A program made the position numbers and the translations under genes. Shown here one piece after another: positions 21,322-31,535 of a stretch of DNA of 64,000 nucleotides; positions within the stretch are counted from its first letter, which is position 1; each line of letters opens with the position of its first letter. The DNA comes from Aradus depressus (taxonomy: Eukaryota; Arthropoda; Insecta; Hemiptera; Aradidae). The notes below the pieces were generated by a model that saw nothing but the letters and a program-made list of their open reading frames with translations, was not told where the DNA came from and searched no databases. The DNA is taken from positions 15,307,601 through 15,371,600 of the forward strand of contig OY759225.1 in NCBI GenBank assembly GCA_963662175.1, written 5' to 3'.

Positions 21322-21562
21322 GGGCGCCGGTAGCTCAGTGGTATGTGTACTTGCCTTCTGAGCTCAAGATCGTGAGTTCGAAACCCGACCGAGGCCCTTA
21401 GTTTATTCTATCTGGGAGGTATAAAACACTTAAGTAAGAGGAAATGTCGGACTTCCACAGTAGACTCGGGCTCATGTTCACTAAAGCGACGAAAGAGCGC
21501 TCCGGTATTATGCGATATGACCTCGTTTTTAAAGCCCGGGCATGAGTCATAGTAAACCAACC
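21322..21562 (+). mobile_element. SINE-1, internally deleted
   Basis: Complete head ('gggcgccggtagctcagtgg', 'gagttcgaaacccgaccgag'), then a jump from 'cttaagtaagag' to 'cggacttccacagtagac'. The tail is 'catgagtcatagtaaacc'. Confidence 0.9.
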
Positions 21563-21703
21563 TTTAAAAGATGATGTAGTAGCACAGTGTTCAGTCCAGA
21601 CCCTAGGATGCGCTACCGTGCTCTTCCTCTATTTTAATTATTATTTTTGTACTAATATATCATGTATTTATTTATTAATTTCAAATTATTTTTCAGTAGC
21701 AGA

Positions 21704-21922
21704 GGGCGCCGGTAGCATGCCGTCCTTCGGATGGGACGTTAAGATGATCCCGAGCCTGTACAATGTCAAGTACTCGTTTATGACCCCTGCCCTAGGTGAA
21801 TAAAAATTTAGGACTCCCACATTAGAGTCGGACTCATGTCCACCGGAGTGAGGAAAGAGCGCTCTGGTAGTAGGCGATATGACCTCGTAGTTATAGCCCG
21901 GGCATGAGTCATAATAACTAAT
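21704..21922 (+). mobile_element. SINE-1 lacking most of the tRNA head
   Basis: 'gggcgccggtagc' joins directly to 'atgccgtccttcggatggga', deleting the A-B box interval and beyond. The rest of the body and 'gagtcataataactaatta' tail are intact. Confidence 0.9.
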
Positions 21923-22654
21923 TAACTATAGTATATTAAATTCGCTATACTTGAATTTAGACTGCTAAATTCCCAATTCAGACATCACCAATCATGTCTA
22001 ACAGACTTGTTGTTTGGGCCCATTATACAAAGACTTCGATAAACTAATATTCTGCTATTATTTGGAGATGTTGAACACCGAAGAGCTCACAGACACCAAA
22101 GTAATTTGGAAGTTTGAAATTAACATTGAATGTAACACGAATCAGGCATTACTACAAGAATAACCTAACTTACTCGATGTGGAAACATCTCAAGAGGACG
22201 CTTTCAGACATACTTAGATAGAGACTGTTCCTGACGACTAATGAATATGTTAAACCTGAACCACAGAGCCTTTCTTATCTCATTTAGAGGCTGAGTGCAT
22301 GTTTGAAGAGAATAGCTCAGATGTGCTTGCCTATTGTGCTCAGCGGCCGAGGCTATTAAGTCTTACTTCCTCAGGTATAGCTTAGAAGACTTATGTAATC
22401 GGCAAGAAATTCGGTGTTTTCTCAATAGAATTTTAAAGTTACAACTCCCGAAAAAAGAAGAAAAAAATTGTCGGTGAATCACTGGAACAGTTTATTCGCT
22501 CTTCCTGTGAATCTAATTTAACGATTTCAATTAAAATCAATAGATGTCATCATTATGATGTTCTAAATACACATATACAATTTCGTATTGATTTAATCAT
22601 TTTATAGGGACTATCGTGTTCGGAGACTCTCAAAACATGAAATTCAACATCGAG
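21923..22654. other. No gene seen
   Basis: Mixed unique-looking sequence with no domain-bearing open frame. About 22555-22650 ('aatacacatatacaatttcg', 'gactatcgtgttcggagact') resembles repeat D. Confidence 0.5.
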
Positions 22655-23432
22655 GGATGTTAAAAAGGACCGATTTTCGAAAAATTTATTTAAAAAATGT
22701 ACAAGTTATTGGACATCCCCTTCAAAGTACTCCACTTGGGAAGCTATAAATTTTTCCCACCGCCGTTTCAACAGCTGGAAGGACCCTGAGGACTCATCTT
22801 CTGGAATGCTGTTCAGCTCCTCCAGCGATTTTTCTTTAATTTCGTCAATTGAGTGAAATCTCTGCTCTTTTAAGGGTCTTGGAAACAGAAAAAAGTCCGC
22901 AGGGGCCAAGTCTTGTGATTACGGGGGCTAGGGGGATGACAGCCATGGCGTTTTTTATGCAATAATCGCGAATGAGCAGCGCAGAGTGAACAGGAGCGTT
23001 GTCATGGTACAGGACCCACTCCATACTTCGCCACAGCTGAGGTCTCTTCCTCCTCACAGCCTCACGCAAATGTCTGCCATTTCACGGATCATTGGATCGC
23101 ACGAGAACGTTCATCAACATGATCGTCGTCAGTCGAAGTTGATGGGCGTCCTGAACGAGGATTGTCTTCTGACGATGTCCGGCCTTCTTTAAACCTCCTG
23201 TACAACAAACTTGACACAAACGCGTTGCTTTTCTTTTTGTTTTATTCAACAAAAGATCACAAAATAGCCAAACAAGAAAAACTTGTTTCACAAAAACTTC
23301 TGTTACTTCACAACAAAAGTAGGAGAATCTACAACAACAGCTGAGCTCAGAAAGAGTCAACAACAACTAATGTTGCCAACCGTACCGCTCCGTTGGTGCG
23401 CAATCCAAAAAGTCCAGGAACTTTTTGATCAC
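22655..23432 (-). mobile_element. mariner-type transposon remnant, internally deleted
   Basis: The left end 'gttaaaaaggaccgattttc' is terminal-repeat-like, and the far end 'ctttttggattgcgcacc' (minus strand) is a weaker partner. Between them are recognisable pieces of a mariner transposase in the right order on the minus strand. The central part, including the first catalytic aspartate, is missing. Confidence 0.65.
22706..23230 (-). pseudogene. mariner transposase pieces
   Basis: In minus-strand order: an RFKEGRTSSEDNPRSGRPST segment followed by TDDDHV, which is the DNA-binding to catalytic linker of mariner transposases. A deletion then joins it to REAVRRKRPQLWRSMEWVLY, the HDNAP motif carrying the second catalytic Asp, and HSALLIRDYC. 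A frameshift leads to APADFFLF, FHSIDEIKEKSLEEL and a KRRWEKFIASQVEYFEGD C-terminus ending at 22706. The enzyme would cut and paste DNA at TA sites. With the deletion and at least two frame changes it is not functional. The third catalytic residue region is scrambled between frames. Confidence 0.75.
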
Positions 23433-23587
23433 TCCTCGGAAGTAGTTCCTGTTAAATTCCCCTGGAATGAATATATCGACACGAAATTTCATATGTGAAT
23501 GCAGAATCCCATAAGGACGACACCTATCGATTTTCAGCCAAAGGGAAACAAGGGGTTAAGGAGGAGGGAGCCTTAACACAAATACCT

Positions 23588-23615
23588 CGATGTATCGATG
23601 AGAATCGATACATCG
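23588..23615. repeat. Perfect 12-bp palindrome around ATCGAT
   Basis: 'cgatgtatcgat', GAGA, 'atcgatacatcg': 12-bp arms with a 4-nt loop. A third ATCGATGTATC follows at 23621. The motif resembles subterminal repeats in the hAT MITE at 29939. Confidence 0.7.
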
Positions 23616-23756
23616 ATGACGATCGATGTATCAATAGGAAATTCAGTATGTTGAGATTAAGAAGTCCTTATTGATTTTCAATCGAATAGGCAAATTGACA
23701 TTAAATAATAATTCGCACTGGAGATGTACATCCAACATTTTTTACCTAGGGATGAA

Positions 23757-23970
23757 TCTTGAGCATGTCATTCTTCGGATTGGACGTTAAGCAATGGTTT
23801 CGAGCCTGTACGATATCAGTTACTCTTTAAAGACCTCTACCCTAGTAGCTAAACCTAGGTAGTCACACTTTGGGGGTTTCACAGTAGAGTCGGGCTCATG
23901 TCAACCAGAGCGAAGAAAAAACGCTCTGATAGTAGACGATATGGCATGAGAGCATGAATCACAATAAATA
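23757..23970 (+). mobile_element. SINE-1, 5'-truncated and diverged
   Basis: Starts in the body at 'catgtcattcttcggattgg' and continues with 'gagcctgtacgatatcag' and 'gtcgggctcatgtcaacc' to 'gagcatgaatcacaataaat'. More diverged than its neighbours. Confidence 0.75.
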
Positions 23971-23982
23971 ACATACGAAATT

Positions 23983-24112
23983 GGTCACAGGGAGGCAGTT
24001 GTTAAGTCGTAAAATGGCCAAAATGAGTTAAGTGTACTGTGATCATCTCCCAAGCCATCTGCGCACTGTGAAGAAGTTGGGAGCTCAGGATTCTAATACT
24101 TTCGGAATTATA
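23983..24112 (-). repeat. Inverted pair, right copy
   Basis: Reverse complement of 20945-21068 over about 120 bp, including 'cgcactgtgaagaagttggg'. The pair encloses three SINE-1 copies and the mariner remnant. Confidence 0.65.
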
Positions 24113-24125
24113 ATGATGTGGATTA

Positions 24126-24470
24126 GTTAGCTAGTTTTTATGACTCATGTCCGGGCTTTAACTACGAGGTCATATCGCCTACTACCACAACGTTTTTTCG
24201 TCACTCTGGTGGACATGAGCCCGACTTTACTTTGGGGGTCCTAAATTTTGCCTACCCTAAATTTTTATTCACCTAGAGCAGGGGTCTTTAAAGAGTACCT
24301 GATATCGTATAGGCTCGGGACCATCGCTTAACGTCCCATCCGAAGGACGGCGAGCTTAAGTTTATTTTACCTCCCAGATAAAATAAACTAAGGGCCTCGG
24401 CCGGGTTTTTGAACCCACGATCTTGAGCTCAGAAGGCAAGCACGCATACCACTGAGCTACCGGTGCCCTC
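24126..24470 (-). mobile_element. SINE-1, full length
   Basis: From 'agctagtttttatgactcat' to 'ctgagctaccggtgccctc'. A and B boxes are both present, though the B box has one extra T ('gggtttttgaaccc'). Confidence 0.92.
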
Positions 24471-24893
24471 TGTGATGATGTGGGTTACTTGGTATCTCGT
24501 AAAATTGTGTATGTTCTCGCTTAAATCAACTTTGAGGAATCATTCACGAGATAACTGCATTTAACTCTTTATTCTCTACGGCAGACTATTCCAAGTGAAG
24601 AGGGTGTTTTCGGTTAAATCAACTTGCTTAACATTAGAGAGACATCATTCACGAGTATTTCAAAAAGTATGGTTAATAATTAGGTAAGTGATGGGGAATG
24701 ATTAGGTAACTAAGGGAAAATCTAAGAAAAGATTAACAATATTCATTTGTATTCATTCCTATAGATTTAGAAGGTATATGATTAATAATGATGCAAACAT
24801 AATTTATTTATTCCAAAAACTGGTTTTACACTTCACAGAATGTCAAACATAAGATAGTCTGACCTCTCACAGATTTTTATTGGTAGTAATAGC

Positions 24894-24925
24894 TAGCCGG
24901 CTTTCGAGGTTTCCCTCATCATCAG
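24894..24925 (-). ncRNA. Hammerhead-like motif (family B, copy 2)
   Basis: CTGATGA, T, GAGG, GAAA, CCTC, GAAA, GCCGGC, TA on the minus strand. Same layout as 20261-20292 with a G-C pair in place of A-T in stem II. Confidence 0.45.
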
Positions 24926-25094
24926 GCAGTCTGATAAAAAATTTAAAATTTTTGAATAAAACTAAATAATATAATAAAAATAAATAAATAACAATCTAAA
25001 ACACTAAAAATTTAAAATATCATGGATGGGGACAGACGAGTTATCCCTGTCCATGATATTTTAAATTTTTATTCAAAATTTTTTATCAGACTGC

Positions 25095-25126
25095 CTGATG
25101 ATGAGGGAAACCTCGAAAGCCGGCTA
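25095..25126 (+). ncRNA. Hammerhead-like motif (family B, copy 3)
   Basis: Identical core, stem II (GAGG/CCTC) and GCCGGC-TA to the 24894 copy, on the plus strand. The following text differs ('tctattactggtcag' against 'gctattactaccaat'). Confidence 0.45.
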
Positions 25127-25175
25127 TCTATTACTGGTCAGACTATCTTATATTTGACATCCTGTGAAATAATCA

Positions 25176-25699
25176 CTTCTCACTACATCAGCCATCTTCA
25201 TATTGGATTTACACGATTAATGCAAAAGTAAAAAAGTGCTGCCCTGAAAAGTTACGAATTTAGACTTACCAATTTATTCCCTGTGATCACAGATATAACT
25301 TCTTCTGTTCTTCGTAATGTTGGAGAAATAAAAATAATGGTGAGAGCTATGAGGTTGTGCTAGTGAGACAAATAGAGATGTTGGCAAGTGATATGAAGAA
25401 GGTTCTGGAATGTAAGCTATGTTTGAATGAAGACTGGAATTCTCCATAAATATAAATGGTCTTATAGCTGTCCAGGAACCACGCAGCTTAGCTCCTTTAA
25501 TAACACCATTCCCTCTTCTCAACTGACTTGATTTTGGAGCTATGTACTTTCTCCATACATTAGGTAAGTACATTTTGAAGTTAATATGGAGAAAATATAG
25601 CTGCTAAAAGTGCATTATAAGTTCTAAAAAATTTGGTAAGAAACAACTCAATATTCTTCTAAAATCAACCATTTTTACTTTCTCACATCTATAGTATAA
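25176..25699. other. No gene seen
   Basis: Unique-looking AT-rich sequence. A 99-codon minus-strand frame at 25274-25573 has no recognisable domain or splice context. Confidence 0.5.
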
Positions 25700-26330
25700 T
25701 CGTTCGAAAATCAGAGATCGAGGTTTCAATTGATTGTATATATGTACGTGAAACAAAAGTTGTGAGCTCTCTACCGTAAAAACGATTGTAGCTATAAACT
25801 TGAAATTTGGAATGAAGGTATCACATGTTCTAACTTAGGTCTGATTAGGTTTTGGCTGAAATCGAACGAGAATTGAGACCACTTTCCCCCGGGACCTAAC
25901 TACATTTAACAAGTCACAGCTTATGTTTATGACCTAATCAAAAATCTTTTCGAGTAATAGTTGTAGAGAATACTAAAATACATAATTTATATGAAATATG
26001 ATATTTCAGAGGTCGTCTGGTTTTTGAGATACATGCCGAAAACCATCTAGAAATGTAGTTTTTAAACACATATTTTTAGACATTTTCTTGATTTAACCGA
26101 AAACGGTTTGTCCTATCGAAAAATTAACTCTTACTGAAATAGTTCCTTATGAAATTTTCATCGTTCTCCCGAAGAATGTAAAGTCTGTAAGGAATATAAG
26201 TAATTTTTAAGTCGTAACTCATAGCAACGACCTTTAAAATATAGTTTATATATGTATTGGTAGTTTTTTGAAAAATTATAAAAATCAAGAAAAATATAAG
26301 TGAGGTGGTCATAACAGAATTTTCTTATTG
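25700..26330 (+). repeat. Dispersed repeat E, long copy
   Basis: Landmarks 'aaacttgaaatttggaatga', 'cttgatttaaccgaaaacgg' and 'ttccttatgaaattttcatc' recur at 45050-45430 (plus), 51340-51460 (plus), 52215-52345 (minus), 55740-55960 (minus) and 57545-57700. No protein is encoded. Its class is unknown. Confidence 0.65.
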
Positions 26331-26469
26331 AACAACTCAGCTTTTCGCCACGGCTAGATGGAGACTGAAGAGATCCTAGTCGCTGCACAGTTCAGTGTGA
26401 TGAAAAAAGTTTCCTACGGATATGATACCCACAGGCAACTCAAATTTATGATACTTGAGTATCCGTCGA

Positions 26470-26600
26470 GTAGCTTCCTAATGTGAGGTTGGCCTTACTT
26501 GTAGTTAGACTCTTCAGATTCCAGGAAAGTCTCCGACAATGCATACTTTCGCCTGGTAATGACAACGTCGTCCGCATATGCGAGATGAGATTAGTAGAAA
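26470..26600 (-). pseudogene. Reverse transcriptase fragment with YADD box
   Basis: Minus-strand translation gives SHLAYADDVVITRRKYALSE followed by TFLESEESNYK and a stop. YADD is the catalytic box (motif C) of reverse transcriptase; the following text matches the RTE-like LINE pieces at 27936 and 29860 in style (VNVNTN...VSKHIDLEQEL normally comes next). Only about 35 residues are readable, so this is an isolated scrap of the palm domain. Confidence 0.6.
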
Positions 26601-27439
26601 ATTACATGTAACCCAGGGCTTGTAAAACTAATATTAGTTAAGTAAGTAGTGATTGCAATCTTTACATCCAAGTTAAAATTGGCAATCATAAAAGGATTAG
26701 AGCTTCGTGGGGAGAGACTTCCAGTTGGTGGACTTTTACCAGAGCAAATCGAGGTAGATTGTGGTGATTTTGGGTGGCGAGAAGTGGATTGCTAATGGTA
26801 GTCATTAGAAGTGGGAAGGTCTATTTCCTTGGGGAAACCAACCCCAAGCCCATTCATTACACATTCAATATGCATTACTAGGAGCTCGGTAATTGTGCCA
26901 TCAAGGAGGGTTTATCTCTCCTCAGTATGTCTCATATCACTATAACCGTGAGGATTATCATAAGAGCGAATTTAGTGAGTAACTATTCAGAGTTCATAGC
27001 AAAAATGTATTCCCTCAAATTAAGTTCTCACAAAATCCTATTGTTTTCTAGTTTGGAGAACAACCTGAAAAAAATCGTAACTTACCAAACCCCACCGGTT
27101 TGACGGACTAAGAAGTGGAAACTCACTCCTGAACCCAGCACACATTGAAGCCAAGTTTTTTTTCTTATGTACTACAGACTTTCAACTTCCAAGTTTACCT
27201 GTGACTTAATAAATACCGTGTGAGTCAGTCAGTCCGGTATCTCCTGAAATGGGTAAAAACATTATATTATTTGTTGTGAATAATGACAACAAATATATTA
27301 TTTATTGATCGATATTTTCAGCAGTTATTATTATTATTACATATTAATAACAATATTATATAATACATTATAATATATTGAAATATTATATACTATATTT
27401 TTTTAGATTAACAGTGCTCTATTATTTTCTTTTCTATCC
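26601..27439. other. No gene seen
   Basis: Mixed sequence with no protein similarity that I can recognise. 27290-27400 is very AT-rich with ATT/TATA words. Confidence 0.5.
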
Positions 27440-27534
27440 CATAATAGAGTCGGGCTCATGTCCATCAGAGTGGCGAAAGAGCTCTGGTAGTAGGCTATAT
27501 GACCTCGTAGTTAAAGCCCGGGCATGAGGCATAT
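27440..27534 (+). mobile_element. SINE-1 3' fragment
   Basis: 'agtcgggctcatgtccatca' through 'gcccgggcatgaggcat'. The head and body are missing. It abuts the 3' end of LINE-B. Confidence 0.8.
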
Positions 27535-27542
27535 GTATATAT

Positions 27543-27935
27543 GGTGGGCTGGTGTTTTACACCTAAGGACTTAAGCATCCAGTGCTCTTATCCCTTCCCT
27601 GGAAGCGCTAGGCTTCCCCCGTATTATATTACCTGTATGTTTATACTACCTAACCAAGCCCTTCATGAAGTGCTTAGTCTCCCAGTTTCCTTAATAAACC
27701 TGAGAATGCTCCCATAGTCCAATCTTCTAAAATCCTCCTCCGTGATTACATCTTTAACAAAGATGTGGAACCTCGTTCGCGCGTATCCCGAGCATCTCCC
27801 AGTCTTCTTCCCCACATCAATCACAGGTGGTAGTGTTCTGTGAGAACTCCAGTTAGTTGCCGAAGATCGTTCCATTCGAGGTACAGGATCCCATCCTTGG
27901 ACTCCCCTCCCAGGAACATCTTCAACTGTCTGCAT
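27543..27935 (-). pseudogene. LINE-B copy 2, ORF2 C-terminus
   Basis: Minus-strand text matches copy 1 at 8040-8520: GRGVQGWDPVPRMERSSATN, then VIDVGKKTGRCSGYARTRFH and IFVKDVITEEDFRRLDYGSI, ending LRFIKETGRLSTS. The C-terminal 50 residues are better kept than in copy 1. Small deletions remove the LTGHGPF core and the Cys cluster. The 3' region with 'cttccctggaagcgct' starts near 27594 and extends to 27543. Not functional. Confidence 0.65.
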
Positions 27936-28035
27936 GTGGTTTTTAAATCGCTTGAGCACAGCAATGGAGTAGGACATCAAGTAAATGTCAACAAGAGCCA
28001 CTATTTCATAGTTAGCAAGGACATCCATCTTTAGC
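27936..28035 (+). pseudogene. LINE-C reverse transcriptase scrap
   Basis: Plus strand reads GQVNVNKSHYFIVSKDIHL and a stop, close to VNVNTNVYLIVSKHIDLEQE at 29860. This is the segment after the YADD box of an RTE-like reverse transcriptase. Confidence 0.45.
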
Positions 28036-28059
28036 AGGAGTTAAATGTTGAGACTTTCC

Positions 28060-28170
28060 CTAAGAAATATTGTTTTCATGGTGTCAGGGTGAATTTTAGT
28101 GAAAACTCAACGTCGAATTTCTGACCGATTACATAACCATTACTTCGTTTTAGCGGAGAAGTAAAAAAAA
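28060..28170 (+). repeat. Dispersed repeat D, 3' end
   Basis: 'gtgaaaactcaacgtcgaat' 'ttctgaccgattacataacc' and 'agcggagaagtaaaa' match the family's terminal block. Confidence 0.6.
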
Positions 28171-28526
28171 CTTGGAGATATCTTGACTGATTTCAATCTT
28201 GATGCTGAGACTTGCAAATGTCTCCCGTGAGGCGAAGTTGTTGAGTGCTCTCTCCATTAGGAAGTTTCAACTTTGAGGCTGAGAGACGCGCGACAGATAA
28301 AACTTGATAATCCCCCTCATAAGCGAGAACAATGTCACCCACAAAGTTGTACACCTTTTATCTATAACTCACTTAACTTTTTTTTCTTTATTCCAACCTC
28401 AGCGGTTCTGTTCACCCCTTTTCACCCCTTCGGAAAAAAAAAAAAAAAAAGTGATACAGAAGAAATTGATGTCGGAAACTGAACAATCTCGTAAATAAAA
28501 TTTTAAGTCTCAACTACTTAACTTTG

Positions 28527-28807
28527 GTTAGTTATAATGACTCAAGCCCCGGCTTTAATTACGAGGTCCTAACGCCTACTACGGACATGAGCCCTACTCT
28601 ACTGTGCCTAAATTTTGCATGCCCAGGTTTTGTTACCTAAAGTAAGAGTGTTTAATGAGTAACTGACATTGTACAATCTGAAGGAAGACGTGCTCGAATT
28701 TTTTTGTACCTCCTAGATAAAATGAACTAAAAGCCTCGGCCGGGTTTTGAACCCGCGATCTTGAGCTTAATAGGTTAACACGCTATCTCTGAGCTACCGG
28801 CGCCTTC
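28527..28807 (-). mobile_element. SINE-1, diverged
   Basis: 'agttataatgactcaagccc' to 'ctgagctaccggcgccttc', with a deletion near 'ctactacggacatgagccc' and many substitutions, but both promoter boxes can be seen ('gggttttgaacccg'). Confidence 0.85.
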
Positions 28808-28885
28808 AACTATGTTTTTTTTGTTTTTTTTTTTTTGGTCTTATGTTCGAATTATAATTACACTATATAAGTTACAAAATAAAGG

Positions 28886-29313
28886 AGGGCGTGTTTGTGG
28901 GTCCCCAAATTAGAGAACTTCAGAAGGAATCACATTTTGAACAACGCCTTACACCAAAAGAGAAAAGAGCGTGGTCTTGTTTCAAGAATGTAACACCTAA
29001 CTTTCTGGGAAGAAAACGAGCTAACAACTACGAACAACTGGTTTAAGAAATGATAAATGCATACAGAGATTTAGGATGTAACATGTCTTTAAAAGTGCAT
29101 TTCCTGGACTCAAATCTACATTATTTTCCTGAAAACTGCAGTGATGTTTCCGATGAACATGGTGAAAGGTTCCATAAAGATATAATTACCATGGAAAAGC
29201 GGTATGAAGGGAAATGGATGCCTGCAATGCTTACTGACTACTGCTGGAACATTATTCGAGACTCCAAAATTGAACACAAGAGAAAACAATTGTTTTTGTT
29301 TTATACTGTCTAA
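28886..29313 (+). pseudogene. Broken copy of a repeat-borne protein of unknown function
   Basis: Frame reads GVFVGPQIRELQ, then KEKRAWSCFKNVTPNFLGRK, hits a TAA at 29044-29046 and resumes as YRDLGCNMSLKVHFLDSNLH, FPENCSDVSDEHGERFHKDI and MEKRYEGKWMPAMLTDYCWN before a TAA at 29311. Proteins with GPQIRE..., NMSLKIHFLHSHLDFFPEN and DEHGERFHQDI...YQGKW...MLADYCW are recalled as multi-copy in aphids and other arthropods and are thought to be transposon-linked, but I do not know their function. One in-frame stop and the missing start mark this as a dead copy. Confidence 0.5.
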
Positions 29314-29540
29314 AATATTTCTAAATAATTTTATTAGTGACTAAATTATTGATAGTTGCATGTTTTGTCTTTATAAATACATAGCGTGGAAATACGAAGT
29401 GTAAATTGCGTATAACTTCAAAACTATGCCTGACACAGAAAAACTAATTACAGATTAAAATTCAGGAGGCAATTGCCCATAAGAATCAAGAATGATACCC
29501 CCAGAAAATGAATTTAATTTTTTTGTTGAACATTGTTATT

Positions 29541-29670
29541 TAAGACATCCATGGCCCCGGGATGGAGTTCTATCTACGAAATAAAACTCATTCCCGGATG
29601 GGATTCGAACCCGCAAACCATGATGAGACCATGCGACCAAAGCCCTAAGCTCTAGCCCGCACGGCCCCAA
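29541..29670 (-). mobile_element. SINE-2 copy, head portion
   Basis: 'taagacatccatggccccgg' through 'gggattcgaacccgcaaacc' (a perfect B box) to 'cgcacggcccca'. It lacks the T-run tail of the 4125 copy. Confidence 0.85.
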
Positions 29671-29829
29671 CTGTATGTTAAAACATATAGTTGTTGTTAA
29701 GAGTGACTGTCCTTATAGTAAGTCGATTTTATAACTGCGATCAAATCGACTTATCGATCACTTGGCCTTATTAGGAGATAGTTCAAATTACTTAGAGAGA
29801 CGTAGGCAAATTACTTAAGCACAGCGATC

Positions 29830-31260
29830 GGAAATGTAGGGCGATATAACAGGGTCGCAGGTTAATGTCAACACGAACGTCTACCTTATAGTTAGCAAGC
29901 ATATCGACCTGGAGCAGGAATTATGGGGAGGTATCAGGTAGGGTTGGGCGATAGTCGATAGTTACTATCGATATATCGATAGATCACGCCTATCGGTACC
30001 CAATATCGATAGGCCACGCCTATCGGTAACCAATAACGATAGTTTTGACTATTGATATTTTTTTAATTTTTACTCACAAGTTTTGAAGTTGATGACGTAG
30101 TCACGCACTTGTGCAAACAAATTAAATTCACGGTATTGGGCTTTGGCTCTTCTAAGTATTTATAATCCTAACTTCCTCTTTAATTGGGAATCTTATTCTA
30201 CAATTCTTAGAAATTTTTTTGGGGTTGGCCGGCGAGAGCGCAAAGCTGATTGTTATTATGAGGGTGACTATACGACGAGAGCGCAAATTGGCAAATTAAT
30301 TAATTCTTTATCACAGAACTTCAAACAAAGCCGTTGGCCGGCGAGAGCACAAAGCTGATTTTAATTATCCAAATTTTTTAATATTTCTATTTATGTTTGT
30401 TCTAGGAATTTATGTACCTAGATGAATGATTATCGCTGTTAGACAGCTTACAACAATGAAAATTGAGATGGCTGAGTAATCAGTAGGCCTTTGCAGTGGC
30501 GGCCTTTGTGGCTGGCGAGACGGGCAACTTCAAAATAAATTAAAAACTTAATTAAAACCTTTGCGCTCTCGCCGTATAAAAATGGGATTAATTTTTATTA
30601 TCTACACACACTTTTTGAAAATTCAAATAAATTCGTTTTTCATTTATCTTTATAATTATCCCTTATCTTATAATTTATAATCCTGCAAGTTTGCAATAGG
30701 TAGGTAGGTAATTGAATTTAATTATAATAAATTTCTTGAAATTCTTTATTAAATAGATCTGGACAAAAATGAATTGCTATCGGAAAACTATCGATAGTAT
30801 TCGATAGTTTTTAACCGATATTATCGGACTATCGATAGTGCCAACTATCGACTATCGCCCAACCCTAGTATCAGGTACCTCCGGTGCACAGTAACTAGCA
30901 TCAACTCGATGTTAGAGGAGGTGAACAGAAGACTTCTGCAGGCCAAAAGAGCGTACTTTGCCATCATGGAGCTACTACGGTCCAGTGCCTTTCGAGGAAC
31001 CTGACTCACAGGATCTACAGCTCCATGATAAACTCCTGATCTATGAGTGAGACCTGGATCCAGACCTCACAACTGGAGAAGCGTTCGCTGAAGTAAATAG
31101 CAGATCCGGCATTCTCTTCAGACAGCCTCAGTTCCTAGGAACCAGAACACGAGGAAGACCACAGCTGCAATAAACTGACCAGAAGAACGCCGGTGGCGCA
31201 CTATAGATCGCGGTGGGGCTGTTGAGGGCGGCTAAGGATGTTCAGATAACCAGGTGCCTT
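29830..31260 (+). pseudogene. LINE-C (RTE-like) ORF2 remnant, split by a hAT MITE
   Basis: Before the MITE: VNVNTNVYLIVSKHIDLEQE and LWGGI. After it: RCTVTSINSMLEEVNRRLLQ and AKRAYFAIMELLRSSAFRGT, then SETWIQTSQLEK-type text in shifted frames and finally RRRWRTIDRGG. This order (post-YADD palm, thumb, and a RRRW...VEAAK tail) is that of RTE-like reverse transcriptases. Multiple frameshifts and stops are present after AFRGT. The MITE occupies 29939-30867, with its 8-bp duplication inside the coding text, so the LINE piece is older. Confidence 0.6.
29931..30875. mobile_element. 929-bp hAT-type MITE with 8-bp target duplication
   Basis: The element is 29939-30867. Ends begin 'tagggttgggcgatagtcga' and are perfect inverted repeats of 24 bp. 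Flanking 'gtatcagg' at 29931-29938 and 30868-30875 is an exact 8-bp target-site duplication, as expected for hAT. Both subterminal regions are crowded with TATCGATA/CGATAG words (29945-30050 and 30776-30850), likely transposase binding sites. The interior has two 'gccggcgagagcgcaaagct'-like repeats (30228 and 30334) and no transposase. Confidence 0.9.
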
Positions 31261-31419
31261 CTTGTTATTTTCCCTGGTGGGTTTCTTTGGTAAGGTGTTG
31301 CAACTTTAAGTTCTTAATTGCAACTCCAAGTGCCTCTTAAGAAACTCTCCGTTACGAGTGAATTTAACTGTTAATAAAATAATTCCAAGAACTTGTATGT
31401 TATCCTGTTCACAGACACA

Positions 31420-31535
31420 CAGACATTTTTTTTTCTTAATTGGAATCTAGAGGTTGGAAAACATGAAATTCCGTTGAAAACTCCGCATCGAATTTTTGAC
31501 CGATTACATAACTTCCCCTATACTTCGTATAACTG
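31420..31535 (+). repeat. Dispersed repeat D, terminal block
   Basis: 'gaggttggaaaacatgaaat' 'tccgttgaaaactccgcatc' and 'cataacttcccctatacttc'. Nearly identical to 39490-39590. Confidence 0.65.

Larger units (their letters stand above)
24838..25175. repeat. Repeat family B, two copies head to head
   Basis: 24841-25035 (minus sense) and about 25050-25170 (plus sense) are the same sequence in opposite directions, meeting at 'gacagacgagttatccctgt'. The unit is a palindrome of about 330 bp carrying a hammerhead-like core in each half. The open frame at 25022-25231 runs through the palindrome and is not considered a gene. Confidence 0.75.

Noticed and set aside
21322..21390. tRNA gene
   Set aside because: A and B boxes are present but the rest does not fold as a tRNA and the sequence continues into a repeated SINE body; the same holds for the other SINE heads.
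23588..23640. Clustered DREF-type TATCGATA promoter
   Set aside because: No exon or transcription start is nearby and the motif sits in repeat-derived sequence; kept only as a palindrome.
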